From positions 1 to 25,553 of IMG/VR virus record IMGVR_UViG_3300047321_000064: DNA of 25,553 nucleotides. The stretch is one strand, 5' to 3'. The DNA is from a virus. The notes under the pieces were generated by a model, which saw nothing but the letters and a program-made list of their open reading frames with translations, did not search any database and had not been told where the DNA came from. Shown piece by piece: positions 1-7,428 of this stretch; within the stretch, counting starts at the first letter, position 1; every line of letters begins with the position of its first letter. The position numbers and the translations under genes were made by a program.

Positions 1-44
1 GTGCCCGAGCCGCAAAGGCCAACTGGTTCTCCAAGAAGAATCAG

Positions 45-431
45 GTGGTCAAGGTGAAGGCGAAGCTGCGCAGTGGTCTGGAAGACAAGATCGCCGCGCA
101 GTTGGACGAAGCCGGGGTCGAGTACACCTATGAGTCCCTCAAGGTCCCCTACTCGATCCCGCACAACTACAACCCCGACTTCATCCTCGCAAACGGGATC
201 ATCGTCGAGGGCAAGGGTCTCTTCGACTCGGCAGACCGCACCAAGCATCTGGCCGTGAAGAAGCAGCACCCGCATCTCGATGTCCGCTTCGTGTTCACCC
301 GCAGTGCCTCCCCGCTGTACAAGGGATCCAAGTCGACTTACGCCACCTGGTGCGAGAAGAACGGATTCAAGTACGCCGACAAAACAATCCCCCCCGAATG
401 GTTAGCAGAGCCAAAGAGAGAGAGCAAATGA
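45..431 (+). CDS. T7 gp3-like endonuclease I (Holliday-junction resolvase)
   Basis: Resolves branched DNA and, in T7, degrades host DNA and debranches replicating concatemers; it acts as a cytoplasmic homodimer. The protein closely follows T7 endonuclease I over its whole length: RSGLEDK at residues 9-15, KVPYSIP at 33-39, NPDFIL at 43-48, VEGKG at 54-58, KHL, LYKGS and IPPEWL near the end. The PD-(D/E)xK residues E13, D45, E55 and K57 match T7 E20, D55, E65 and K67, so it should be active. At 128 aa it is slightly shorter than T7 (149 aa). The chosen start is GTG at 45 with AAGAAGAA just upstream. The frame is open back to position 3, so the true start may lie outside the window. It overlaps the next gene by 4 nt. 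The family is secure; only the N-terminus is uncertain. Confidence 0.93.
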   Translation: MVKVKAKLRSGLEDKIAAQLDEAGVEYTYESLKVPYSIPHNYNPDFILANGIIVEGKGLFDSADRTKHLAVKKQHPHLDVRFVFTRSASPLYKGSKSTYATWCEKNGFKYADKTIPPEWLAEPKRESK

Positions 432-607
432 AAGATGATGTGCAGACGTTCGAAGGTGCAGGCCTCGTTGACTACCCTACAGCACGTGCCCTGTCCTCGG
501 TGGACGTACTGATCAAAGTTCCTTCTCAGTACTACAGCCACAAGGACCTCAAGGGACTCATCAAGTTCCTCAAGACCATCAAGCGCCAGATGAAGGAGCA
601 GATGTAA
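428..607 (+). CDS. Small hypothetical protein (59 aa)
   Basis: I do not recognise this protein. The ATG at 428 overlaps the end of the endonuclease gene and is preceded by a purine run AAAGAGAGAGAG, a variant of an initiation motif repeated in this module. The frame is open further upstream, but that part is the other-frame reading of the endonuclease gene. The protein has an acidic N-terminus and a strongly basic, Lys-rich C-terminal helix (KFLKTIKRQMKEQM). Its stop codon overlaps the ATG of the following HTH gene (TAATGA), implying translational coupling. A small DNA-associated accessory protein would fit the charge pattern, but that is inference. Confidence 0.7.
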   Translation: MKDDVQTFEGAGLVDYPTARALSSVDVLIKVPSQYYSHKDLKGLIKFLKTIKRQMKEQM

Positions 608-819
608 TGACACAAACCCAACGACTCCTGAAGCACCTCCGCACCGCTGGCTCGATCACGCAGCGCGAAGCGATCATGGACCACAGCATTCAGTCCCTCA
701 CCCGCCGCGTCACGGAACTGCGCGACCACGGCTACAACATCCACTCGAGCCTGCGCAAGCACCCGGTGACCGGCCAGCGTTACTGCCGCTACATCCTCGG
801 GACCCCGGAGAAACTCTGA
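607..819 (+). CDS. Small helix-turn-helix (winged-helix) DNA-binding protein
   Basis: A 70-aa protein, nearly all of it one winged-helix domain: LLKHLRTAGSITQREAIMDH (helices 1-2), SIQSLTRRVTELRDHGYNI (recognition helix), then a beta-wing ending RYCRYILG. The pattern resembles the small phage HTH_39-type family that recurs in replication modules. Its partner and target are unknown; it could regulate early transcription or load replication proteins. Start and stop both overlap neighbours by 1-4 nt, so it is translated as part of the early operon. It has no catalytic motifs. Confidence 0.8.
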   Translation: MTQTQRLLKHLRTAGSITQREAIMDHSIQSLTRRVTELRDHGYNIHSSLRKHPVTGQRYCRYILGTPEKL

Positions 820-983
820 TGCCGTACCGCGTAGTCATCAACCACTGTCGCTGCCATCCCGAGACCTGCTGCTGCAATGACTACGCAGTCGTCGACGAGC
901 TAGACAAGAAGTTGACCACATGCTTCCGCCGCGAGGCTGCGGAGGAAATCGTCGAGGCCCTGAACGCCAAGGAAAAGCAATGA
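819..983 (+). CDS. Small Cys-rich hypothetical protein (54 aa)
   Basis: A short gene whose ATG overlaps the TGA of the HTH gene and whose TGA overlaps the ATG of the next gene; this coupling is the main argument that it is real. The N-terminal third has a dense Cys/His cluster (HCRCHPETCCC, residues 9-19) and a further Cys at 35, which could bind a metal ion such as zinc. The rest is a charged helix (REAAEEIVEALNAKEKQ). I do not recognise a family, and metal binding is inferred only from residue spacing. Confidence 0.65.
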   Translation: MPYRVVINHCRCHPETCCCNDYAVVDELDKKLTTCFRREAAEEIVEALNAKEKQ

Positions 984-1177
984 AAGTCAAACACACCAAG
1001 AATGGCAACGTGAAAGCCACGATGCCCCTGGACACCGCGGTCGTCCTGCGGGGGATCCTGCTCGACACGTACAAGCCGGAAGTGCGCACCGCACTCAACC
1101 TGTCGATCTTCGAAGCTCAGGTCCTCTGGGAACTCGAAGACGAACTTGACGAAGCAGGTATCCAGACACCCTGGTAA
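980..1177 (+). CDS. Small hypothetical protein (65 aa)
   Basis: Not recognised. The start is the ATG at 980, which overlaps the TGA of the preceding gene; a longer open frame from 920 only duplicates the previous gene in another frame. The N-terminus is basic (KVKHTKNGNVKA) and the second half is an acidic helix (WELEDELDEAGI). The layout resembles a small folded adaptor, but no motif supports a function. It is followed by a 37-nt gap carrying the initiation region of the next gene. Confidence 0.7.
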   Translation: MKVKHTKNGNVKATMPLDTAVVLRGILLDTYKPEVRTALNLSIFEAQVLWELEDELDEAGIQTPW

Positions 1178-1214
1178 GCCCTGACGAACACACCCACACA
1201 AGCGAGAGAGAACC

Positions 1215-1586
1215 ATGAAATACAACCGCACCTTCATCCTGGCCGTGGCCGCTGTTGCGTCCTCCCGTGGAGACACAGAGGCAGAGGCAGTCTTCAACAA
1301 GCTGTTCGACATCAACACGGCCCCGGTGGCCCGAGTGGTCACGAAGACCCCGATCGAACTGAAGGCCGAACTCAACAGCAAGATCAGCGGCTACGTATAC
1401 CTGACCTACATCCTCGCGGCTACCAGGCGAGTCGGCAAGCCCTGGGACGCAAGCACTGGTGCGGTGTCATGGATTGAGGCGATGCGCGAAGAGAGCGGCC
1501 TGGGTCTGAAGGACGCTAAGAACACGTACGACTTCGTCAAGGCAAACCCGTCGATCCTCGACGACTACGACCTAAGCGGCTTCTGA
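1215..1586 (+). CDS. Hypothetical protein with an L7/L12-like C-terminal motif
   Basis: A 123-aa protein. Residues 6-16 are hydrophobic but are followed by a mixed, soluble-looking sequence, so I do not call a signal peptide. Residues 88-102 (EAMREESGLGLKDAK) closely resemble the GLGLKEAK helix-turn of the ribosomal protein L7/L12 C-terminal domain, a surface known to contact translation GTPases. Small phage proteins with this motif exist, but their role is unknown to me. The ATG at 1215 follows AGCGAGAGAG by 4 nt, an initiation motif repeated three times in this module. It lies directly upstream of the primase-helicase gene with a 7-nt gap. The function remains open. Confidence 0.75.
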   Translation: MKYNRTFILAVAAVASSRGDTEAEAVFNKLFDINTAPVARVVTKTPIELKAELNSKISGYVYLTYILAATRRVGKPWDASTGAVSWIEAMREESGLGLKDAKNTYDFVKANPSILDDYDLSGF

Positions 1587-1593
1587 TCACCCC

Positions 1594-3213
1594 ATGACCC
1601 AACACGAAGAATCCACACTGATCCGCAAGGGGCCGTGCGACGAGTGCGGCTCGAGCGATGCCAATGCTCTGTACTCCGATGGGCACTCCCACTGCTTTTC
1701 GTGTGGCCACTTCGAGCGCGGGGATGGCGAAACATTAACGATAGGAAGGAAGAAAGTGGCAGACAACCTGGACTTCTATGCCAGAGCGGACGTAAGCGGG
1801 CTTCGTGCCCGTGGGATCAACGAAGATACCTGCCGGTTCTTCGGTGTCCGCGTAGGGGCATTAGGGGACCAGACGGTCCACATGTACCCGTACCTTCGTG
1901 ATAACCAAGTAGTGGCAGTAAAGACCCGAGACTCCAGCAAGGACTTCAAGTTCCTCGGGGACGCCAAGCACCCGCCCATGTTCGGCCAGAACCTCTGGTC
2001 TAAGGGCAAGAAGCTGGTGGTGACCGAGGGCGAAATCGACTGCCTGACGGTCTCCCAACTACAGGGCAACAAGTGGCCCGTGGTCTCCGTGCCCAATGGC
2101 GCGAAGGCCGCAAAGAAAGACATCGCACGTCAGATGGACTTCTTCCAGCAGTTCGACGAAATCATCCTGATGTTTGACATGGACGAGCCGGGCCAGACCG
2201 CAGCGAAGGAAGTTGCGGAGATGTTCGGCCCTGGCAAGGCGAAGATCGCCTCCCTGCCCCACAAGGACGCCAACAAGTGTCTCGCGGAGGGCCAAGGTGC
2301 CGAAGTGATCCAGGCAATCTGGAACGCGAAGGCTTATAGGCCCGACGGTATCAAGTCGATCAGCGAAGTGGCTGCGGATGCGGCTGAAGACATCCCCGAT
2401 GGTGCCCCGTGGTGGGACGACCGGCTCACGAAGCTGACGTACGGTCGCCGCGAGGGTGAGTGCTATGCCTTCGGGGCGGGGACTGGTATCGGGAAGACCG
2501 ACTGGTTCACCCAAGGGATCGCATTCGACCTCCTGAAGCTGAAGCTGAACGTCGGCGTGATCTACCTCGAGCAGCCGATTAAAGAGACCGCCAGGCGGAT
2601 CGCAGGCAAGGCGGTAGGTAAGGTGCTCCACGTACCCCGCAAGGCCACTGTGGAGGAACGTAGGGCCGCTCTCGAGGTTATCTCGGAGGGTGACCGCCTG
2701 CACCTCTATGACTCGTTCGGCGCTGCCGATTGGGAAGTGGTCAAGGCGAAGATCCGCTACATGGTCCACGGCCTCGGCTGCAAGTCGATCTACCTGGACC
2801 ACCTAACTGCGCTGGCAGCGAACGTAGAGGACGAGCGGCGCGGCCTGGACCAGATCATGGCCGAGCTTGCGGCACTCGCACTCGAGCTGAAGATTTACCT
2901 CCACTTCATCTCCCACTTGACGCGGCCCAAGGACGGCCCTCCGCACGAGGAAGGCGGTCGAGTGAAGCAGACGCAGTTCCGAGGCTCCAACGCCATCGGG
3001 ATGTGGAGTCATTTTATGTTCGGCCTTGAACGAAATACGCAAGGAGAGGACGAGGAGAGTCGCATCACCACGTTCCGCGTCATCAAGGATCGCAACACCG
3101 GCCAGGCAACGGGTAAGACCCTGCCCCTGGGATACGACACCGCGACAGGTCTCCTCTTCGATACGGAGGCCTTCGCCCCCGAAGAAACCGCAGAGGAAGC
3201 ATATGGCTTTTGA
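1594..3213 (+). CDS. T7 gp4-like bifunctional primase-helicase
   Basis: It unwinds DNA 5'-3' as a hexamer at the phage fork and primes the lagging strand. Domains in order: a four-Cys zinc-binding primase domain (C15, C18, C34, C37), a TOPRIM RNA-polymerase domain (TEGEID at 144-149; DMD at 195-197), a linker, then a RecA-like DnaB/gp4 helicase with Walker A GAGTGIGKT at 294-302 and Walker B IYLDH at 399-403. The C-terminal tail is acidic and ends in Phe (EETAEEAYGF), the feature by which T7 gp4 contacts its polymerase. Length 539 aa against 566 in T7. The ATG at 1594 has little Shine-Dalgarno complementarity. An in-frame GTG at 1756 behind AAGGA could give a zinc-domain-less short form. It sits four genes upstream of the polymerase in the same operon. 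Confidence 0.97.
   Translation: MTQHEESTLIRKGPCDECGSSDANALYSDGHSHCFSCGHFERGDGETLTIGRKKVADNLDFYARADVSGLRARGINEDTCRFFGVRVGALGDQTVHMYPYLRDNQVVAVKTRDSSKDFKFLGDAKHPPMFGQNLWSKGKKLVVTEGEIDCLTVSQLQGNKWPVVSVPNGAKAAKKDIARQMDFFQQFDEIILMFDMDEPGQTAAKEVAEMFGPGKAKIASLPHKDANKCLAEGQGAEVIQAIWNAKAYRPDGIKSISEVAADAAEDIPDGAPWWDDRLTKLTYGRREGECYAFGAGTGIGKTDWFTQGIAFDLLKLKLNVGVIYLEQPIKETARRIAGKAVGKVLHVPRKATVEERRAALEVISEGDRLHLYDSFGAADWEVVKAKIRYMVHGLGCKSIYLDHLTALAANVEDERRGLDQIMAELAALALELKIYLHFISHLTRPKDGPPHEEGGRVKQTQFRGSNAIGMWSHFMFGLERNTQGEDEESRITTFRVIKDRNTGQATGKTLPLGYDTATGLLFDTEAFAPEETAEEAYGF
1746..1758 (+). promoter_or_regulatory. Internal ribosome binding site and GTG start in the primase-helicase gene
   Basis: AAGGA at 1746-1750 lies 5 nt before an in-frame GTG (codon 55, 1756-1758), exactly where the zinc-binding domain ends and before the TOPRIM domain. 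T7 gene 4 makes a short helicase form (4B, starting at Met64) from an internal start at the same position in the domain order. That the site is used here is inference. Confidence 0.5.
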
Positions 3214-3409
3214 ACAGATCACCACGCAGGACTGTCCCAACCAGGTAACCCTGTACCAGGACGAGAACATCCAGATCGGCAAGTTCGTCAACGAGGACCC
3301 GTACCTGTATCTGATCCAGGAAGAGTATTGCGACACGGTCGTCATCGGGTTGGACCGTGCGGCGCAGGTAGCCCTACTCGCAATCCTCAAGAACAGCCTC
3401 GAGGCCTGA
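3203..3409 (+). CDS. Small hypothetical protein (68 aa)
   Basis: Not recognised. The start is the ATG at 3203, inside the last codons of the primase-helicase gene, with AGAGGAAG ideally placed upstream; the longer open frame from 3026 is only the other-frame reading of that gene. The sequence suggests a small beta-rich fold (TLYQDENIQIGKFV, YLYLIQEEY, DTVVIGL) followed by a C-terminal helix (AAQVALLAILKNSL). Its tight coupling to the helicase suggests a replication accessory role, but nothing in the sequence proves it. Confidence 0.75.
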   Translation: MAFEQITTQDCPNQVTLYQDENIQIGKFVNEDPYLYLIQEEYCDTVVIGLDRAAQVALLAILKNSLEA

Positions 3410-3410
3410 C

Positions 3411-3899
3411 ATGACCGAACTGACCGTCGAACGTCTTCGGGACCTCCTGCATTACGAGGTGGTCACCGGCAGGTTCTACTGGAAGATGTGGCGAGGCGGG
3501 TCTGCAAAGGCTGGGACCATTGCCGGATCCATTGACACCTGGGGACACAGGCAGATAAAGATCGACGGGGAAGTATATGGGGCGCATCGCCTGGCGTGGA
3601 TGTGGGTCACAGGAGAAACCCCACCTCCCCTGCTGGACCATGTTAATGGAGCTACGGACTGTAACGGGTTCCACAACATTCGCCCGGCAACATCCGCTCA
3701 AAACGCATTCAACAGTAAGGCCAAGTCTAGCTCTACCTCCGGCATCAAAGGCATCAGCAAGGTCAGAAGCGGCCGCTGGCGCTGGCGAGTGTATGTAGGA
3801 CGCACACTGCTGACAGGGACGGTTGATACGGCTGAGGAGGCTGCGGCAGCAGTACAGAGTGCCAGAGAGAAACTACACGGTGAATTTGCTCGCCATTAA
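3411..3899 (+). CDS. HNH homing-type endonuclease with AP2 DNA-binding domain
   Basis: A free-standing homing-type endonuclease that would nick or cut phage DNA at a specific site and promote its own spread. The HNH core lies at roughly residues 57-102 (HRLAWMWVTG, then LDHVNG and a NIRPATSAQN motif, as in the HNH_3 family). Residues 107-162 form an AP2-like domain (SGIKGISK, GRWRWRVYVG, TAEEAAAAV, KLHGEFARH). Length 162 aa is normal for this class. It sits between a small gene and the DNA polymerase gene, a common landing place near replication genes. The ATG at 3411 follows the previous stop by 1 nt. Most catalytic HNH positions appear intact, though the alignment was made by eye. Confidence 0.9.
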   Translation: MTELTVERLRDLLHYEVVTGRFYWKMWRGGSAKAGTIAGSIDTWGHRQIKIDGEVYGAHRLAWMWVTGETPPPLLDHVNGATDCNGFHNIRPATSAQNAFNSKAKSSSTSGIKGISKVRSGRWRWRVYVGRTLLTGTVDTAEEAAAAVQSAREKLHGEFARH

Positions 3900-3913
3900 C
3901 ATTTAGGACTGCA

Positions 3914-5890
3914 ATGCGAACGACTTTCTTTGACCTTGAAGCAGACGGCTTCTTGAATAATGCAACACAGATTCACTGCCTCTCGCTCAAGTGCCGCGAA
4001 CTCGCGAAGAGGAAACTCTTCACGACCGCTGCGGGGAACATCAAAGAAGGCGTTCGCCTGCTGATGAAGCTGGGCGAGGAAGGCAAGGTGGTCGGGCACA
4101 ATGTGATCGACTACGACCTACCCCTCATCACCAAGTTCTTCCCGTGGTTCCAAGTGCCGCTTGCTAACGTAGTGGACACCCTTGTCCTCTCACGCCTTTT
4201 CTTCAGCGACATGTTCAACCGGGACGGGGCTTTCATCAAAGCGGGGAAGCTACCGAGCAAGCGCATTGGTTCTCACGCCCTTGAGGCGTGGGGGATGCGG
4301 CTTGGACTTTTGAAGGGCGAATACGCAGACGACTTCAAGCAGAAGTGGATCGACGACTTCGGCCCATCGGCGTGGCATGACTATTCGGAAGAACTCGCAC
4401 ACGACGAGCCGAAGAAGTTCGCCAAGCTCACCGACGAGGACAAGGCGAAGTGGATTGCGGCATGGGGCAAGGAGAACTACCCCGAGGGCCTCGAGTGGAA
4501 GGAGTACAGCCCCGAAATGGGGGCGTATTGTGAACTCGACGTAGATGTGACGGAGGCTCTGTATGACCACCTCATGAAGCTCGAGTACTCCGACCTTGCG
4601 GTAGAGATGGAGCACAAAGCACGCCACTACTGCTCCATGATGACCCGCAGCGGGTGGCCCTTTAATGTTGAAGCTGCGGTGGCCTTGTACGCGAAGCTGG
4701 CCCAAGAGCGGGACGCCATCCGCGCAAAGATGATGGCGACCTTCCCTCCCTTGGTGATCGAGAGGGTCTCTGAGAAGACAGGGAAGCCCCTGAAGCCTAA
4801 GGTCATCGAGTTCAACCCAGGGAGCCGCGATCAGATCGCCCAGCGCCTGAAGCTCAAGTACGGTTGGGAGCCTAAGGAGTTCACCGAGAGCGGAAAGGCC
4901 AAGATCGATGAAGACATCCTGAAGAAGTTGCCCTACGAGGAAGCACAGATCCTGGCGGATTACTTCCTGTTGGAGAAGCGTGTCGGCCAGATCGCTGAAG
5001 GCGACCAGGCGTGGCTCAAGCTCGAGCGCAACGGCCACATCCACGGGTCGATCAACACGAACGGCGCGGTTACGGGGCGGTGTACACACGCGGCCCCCAA
5101 CGTGGCCCAGGTGCCCTCGGTGAAGCTCGGGAAGGATGATGTGCCTCTGCTTGGCAAGGCCGGAGGCTGGGGAGTAGAGATGCGCTCCCTGTACACCGTC
5201 CGGAAAGGCTTCAAACAGGTCGGGGCTGACTTGTCGGGTATCGAGTTGCGGTGCTTGGCGCACTACATGGCCCGTTGGGACCATGGGGCCTATGGTGATG
5301 TGATCCTGAACGGGGACATCCACACGGAGAACCAGAACGCTGCAGGCCTTCCGACCCGCGCCAACGCGAAAACTTTTATCTATGGGTGGCTCTACGGAGC
5401 GGGTGACGCGAAGATCGGATCTATCGTCGAACCGGCCGCTTCGGAGGTTAAACAACGCCGCCGAGGGAAGATGCTGAAGGAGAAGTTCCTGCAGTCCCTG
5501 CCGGCCCTTGGGAAGCTCAAGGAAGCCGTCGACAAGAAGGCGAAGCAAGGGTTCCTCACGGGCCTGGACGGTCGTCGGCTGTCCGTGCGCTCCGCCCACG
5601 CTGCCCTGAACACGCTGCTGCAAGGCGCGGGTGCGGCTGTGGCGAAACGCTGGCTGATCGAAGTCTTCGAAGAGTGCGAACGCAGGGGTCTCAAGTACGG
5701 TTGGGATGGTGATTTCACCATGCTCGGCTGGGTACATGACGAATTCCAGATGGCAGTGCGGGAAGGACTCGAGGAGGACTTCGGGAAAATGGTCGTCGAG
5801 TGCGCAGCGCGTGCAGGCGAGTTCTTTAAATTTAGGTGTCCTGTGGGCGCTGAGTTCAAGATCGGGACATCGTGGTATGACACACACTGA
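3914..5890 (+). CDS. T7 gp5-like family A DNA polymerase with 3'-5' exonuclease
   Basis: The replicative polymerase of the phage. The exonuclease domain has all three motifs: D7/E9 (FDLEADG), D68 (GHNVIDYDLP) and D209 (YCELDVDVT), so proofreading should be active. The polymerase domain has motif A GADLSGIELRCLAH (catalytic D439), motif B NAKTFIYGWLYGAG (K486, Y490) and motif C WVHDEF (H608, D609, E610), nearly identical to T7. Length 658 aa against 704. The missing residues fall mainly in the thumb insertion that binds host thioredoxin in T7: only a few residues separate KTGKPL (288-293) from FNPGSRDQI (300-308). The ATG at 3914 follows the HNH gene by 14 nt with weak Shine-Dalgarno complementarity (TAGGA). 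Its end overlaps the next gene by 14 nt. Confidence 0.98.
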   Translation: MRTTFFDLEADGFLNNATQIHCLSLKCRELAKRKLFTTAAGNIKEGVRLLMKLGEEGKVVGHNVIDYDLPLITKFFPWFQVPLANVVDTLVLSRLFFSDMFNRDGAFIKAGKLPSKRIGSHALEAWGMRLGLLKGEYADDFKQKWIDDFGPSAWHDYSEELAHDEPKKFAKLTDEDKAKWIAAWGKENYPEGLEWKEYSPEMGAYCELDVDVTEALYDHLMKLEYSDLAVEMEHKARHYCSMMTRSGWPFNVEAAVALYAKLAQERDAIRAKMMATFPPLVIERVSEKTGKPLKPKVIEFNPGSRDQIAQRLKLKYGWEPKEFTESGKAKIDEDILKKLPYEEAQILADYFLLEKRVGQIAEGDQAWLKLERNGHIHGSINTNGAVTGRCTHAAPNVAQVPSVKLGKDDVPLLGKAGGWGVEMRSLYTVRKGFKQVGADLSGIELRCLAHYMARWDHGAYGDVILNGDIHTENQNAAGLPTRANAKTFIYGWLYGAGDAKIGSIVEPAASEVKQRRRGKMLKEKFLQSLPALGKLKEAVDKKAKQGFLTGLDGRRLSVRSAHAALNTLLQGAGAAVAKRWLIEVFEECERRGLKYGWDGDFTMLGWVHDEFQMAVREGLEEDFGKMVVECAARAGEFFKFRCPVGAEFKIGTSWYDTH

Positions 5891-6119
5891 CCTCATGCAC
5901 GTCCTTCGGGAGTGCCGCAACGCCCCTGTGTATGTGAAAGGGAATTTCGCCCGCGCGTGTGCAGTAGACATCGCCATGGCCGCAAGCCTTGGCTTCATCA
6001 CAACGCAATTCGAATGGGGGGAATTCAGCAATCGCTGGTTCCTCACGACCAAGGGCCTTGAGGTCCTTAACGCCGAGTCCAAGAGTCGGCAGAACCCCAA
6101 AAAGCGAGAGAGAAAATGA
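5877..6119 (+). CDS. Small hypothetical protein, possibly winged-helix (80 aa)
   Basis: The start is the ATG at 5877, overlapping the polymerase stop by 14 nt; the open frame from 5706 is the polymerase gene read in another frame. The protein begins with a helix (TDLMHVLRECRNAP), then ARACAVDIAMAASLGFITTQ and a WFLTTKGLEVLN segment. That order resembles winged-helix proteins in which a wing precedes a final helix, but the match is by eye and weak. The C-terminus is very basic (SRQNPKKRERK), consistent with nucleic-acid binding. The 3' end carries the AGCGAGAGAG initiation motif of the following gene and overlaps it by 4 nt. Confidence 0.75.
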   Translation: MTHTDLMHVLRECRNAPVYVKGNFARACAVDIAMAASLGFITTQFEWGEFSNRWFLTTKGLEVLNAESKSRQNPKKRERK

Positions 6120-6700
6120 ACAACATCAGCGGATACAGCATCGGCGACAAGGTTCGCCTGAAGACCTTCAATGCAGACAATCACCCCGAGGCGTTCCGTG
6201 GGGTCATGACGGTCGACAGTCTCAGCCCTGCCCTCAAGGGCCGCGTGGGCGTCCAGGGAAAGGGCGACATCGGTGCGTTCTTCCCGGCTGAACTGGAGCG
6301 CGATGGTTTCCGCGTGGGTGACCGCGTGGAGTTCGTCGAGGACTACAGCGCCACGCTTACCAGGGGCGTTAAGGGGACTGTGACGGGTTTGAGCGACGAC
6401 GGCATCCTCTATGTGTCGGCAGATAACGGCACCCGGGGTAGCTGCTTCTCCATGCGCGTGAAGCACGTCGAGGAAGTGGTCGAGGTAGTCGAGCAGGAAG
6501 CCGAACCGCAGCCGGTCACCTACCGCATCTGCGTGGGTTCGACCATCGGCAAGACCGAGTACCCGAGTCTCGAGACCGCCAAGGCTGCTGCCCTGCTGCA
6601 TGGCAAGGACGGCGAAGAGTTCTCCATCTGGGAAGTGGTCAAGGTCGCGGACTTCCGCGTGAAGGTCACGAAGTCCCTGGAACCCGTGGAGACGCTCTGA
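6116..6700 (+). CDS. Hypothetical protein with two SH3/KOW-like barrels
   Basis: A 194-aa protein not assignable to a named family. Residues 5-60 (YSIGDKVRLKTF... GVMTVDSLSP... KGRVGVQGKG) and 65-118 (FRVGDRVEFVED... GVKGTVTGLSDDGILYVSAD) both read as small KOW/SH3-like beta-barrels. An acidic linker (VEEVVEVVEQEAEPQP) leads to a C-terminal alpha/beta domain (SIWEVVKVADFRVKV). The C-terminal FWxVVKV-type strand resembles that of the 70-aa protein at 9091, so the two may share a small domain. The ATG at 6116 has the AGCGAGAGAG motif 3 nt upstream. The stop overlaps the exonuclease start. Nucleic-acid or protein binding is plausible from the fold only. Confidence 0.75.
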   Translation: MNNISGYSIGDKVRLKTFNADNHPEAFRGVMTVDSLSPALKGRVGVQGKGDIGAFFPAELERDGFRVGDRVEFVEDYSATLTRGVKGTVTGLSDDGILYVSADNGTRGSCFSMRVKHVEEVVEVVEQEAEPQPVTYRICVGSTIGKTEYPSLETAKAAALLHGKDGEEFSIWEVVKVADFRVKVTKSLEPVETL

Positions 6701-7428
6701 TGATGCTACTGGACGCGGACATCGCGCTGTTCTCATCGTGTGCTGCTGCAGAGACCGAGATCGAGTGGGAAGAGGACGTCTGGACGATCACCACTGACCT
6801 CAAGCTGGCTAAGGAGAAATTCCAAAGCTGGATTGACAAGGTGATGGCTCAGACTGACGAGACCGAGTTCGTCCTCTGTATGACAGGTCCGGACAACTTC
6901 CGGCGCAAGGTCTACCCGCCCTACAAGGCAAAGCGTGGGCGCAAGCCCGTGGGATATGCGGCGCTCAAAGAGTGGGCCAAGGAGAACTACAAGACCTTCG
7001 AGAAGCCCACTTTGGAGGCTGACGACTGTTTAGCCATCCTTGCTACCAAGTACCCCGGTAAGGCGCACATTGCCACCATGGACAAGGACCTTCTAGGAGT
7101 GCCGGGCAGGATGCTGCATTTGAACCAGAAGCTCGAGGGCACCTGGGTCGAGACGGACGAGAAGACAGCGTTCCGCCACTTCCTGTACCAGACGCTGACT
7201 GGGGACGCCACGGACAACTATCCGGGGTGCCCGGGTGTCGGTCCGGTGGGTGCCGAGAAGCTGCTGAAGACCAAGGGCGCAGTATGGGCAACGGTCATAC
7301 AGGCATTCGAGAAGGCAGGCCTTACCGAAGAGGACGCACTGGTCCAAGCGCGTTGCGCATGGATGAACCGCATCGAGAATTGGGACGCAGAAAAGGAGGA
7401 AGTGATCCTATGGACTCCCCCTGCATAG
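6700..7428 (+). CDS. T7 gp6-like 5'-3' exonuclease (FEN family)
   Basis: Removes RNA primers from lagging strands and digests DNA 5'-3', as T7 gp6 does. Family hallmarks are in order: metal-binding D5 and D7 (LLDADI), the helical-arch basic stretch FRRKVYPPYKAKR at 67-79, EADDC at 106-110, MDKDL at 127-131, and TGDATDNYPGCPGVG at 167-181 leading into the helix-3-turn-helix DNA-binding motif (GPVGAEKLL). All acidic metal ligands seem present. Length 242 aa is somewhat shorter than T7 gp6 (about 300 aa). Either of two adjacent ATGs (6700, 6703) could start it; 6700 overlaps the previous stop. Its last codons (TGGACTCC...) are part of a 13-bp sequence repeated at the far end of the next gene. 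Confidence 0.94.
   Translation: MMLLDADIALFSSCAAAETEIEWEEDVWTITTDLKLAKEKFQSWIDKVMAQTDETEFVLCMTGPDNFRRKVYPPYKAKRGRKPVGYAALKEWAKENYKTFEKPTLEADDCLAILATKYPGKAHIATMDKDLLGVPGRMLHLNQKLEGTWVETDEKTAFRHFLYQTLTGDATDNYPGCPGVGPVGAEKLLKTKGAVWATVIQAFEKAGLTEEDALVQARCAWMNRIENWDAEKEEVILWTPPA
7406..7418 (+). repeat. Left copy of direct repeat bracketing the HNH gene
   Basis: TCCTATGGACTCC here and TCCAATGGACTCC at 7822-7834 differ at one of 13 positions. This copy spans the end of the exonuclease gene and the start of the HNH gene. Confidence 0.85.

Noticed and set aside
4250-6736. Very long minus-strand open frame (828 codons) opposite the DNA polymerase
   Set aside because: It lies antisense to a polymerase gene with every catalytic motif intact. 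The translated sequence (Leu, Arg, His, Asp-rich) is the usual by-product of GC-biased codons, and no ribosome site or family motif was seen.
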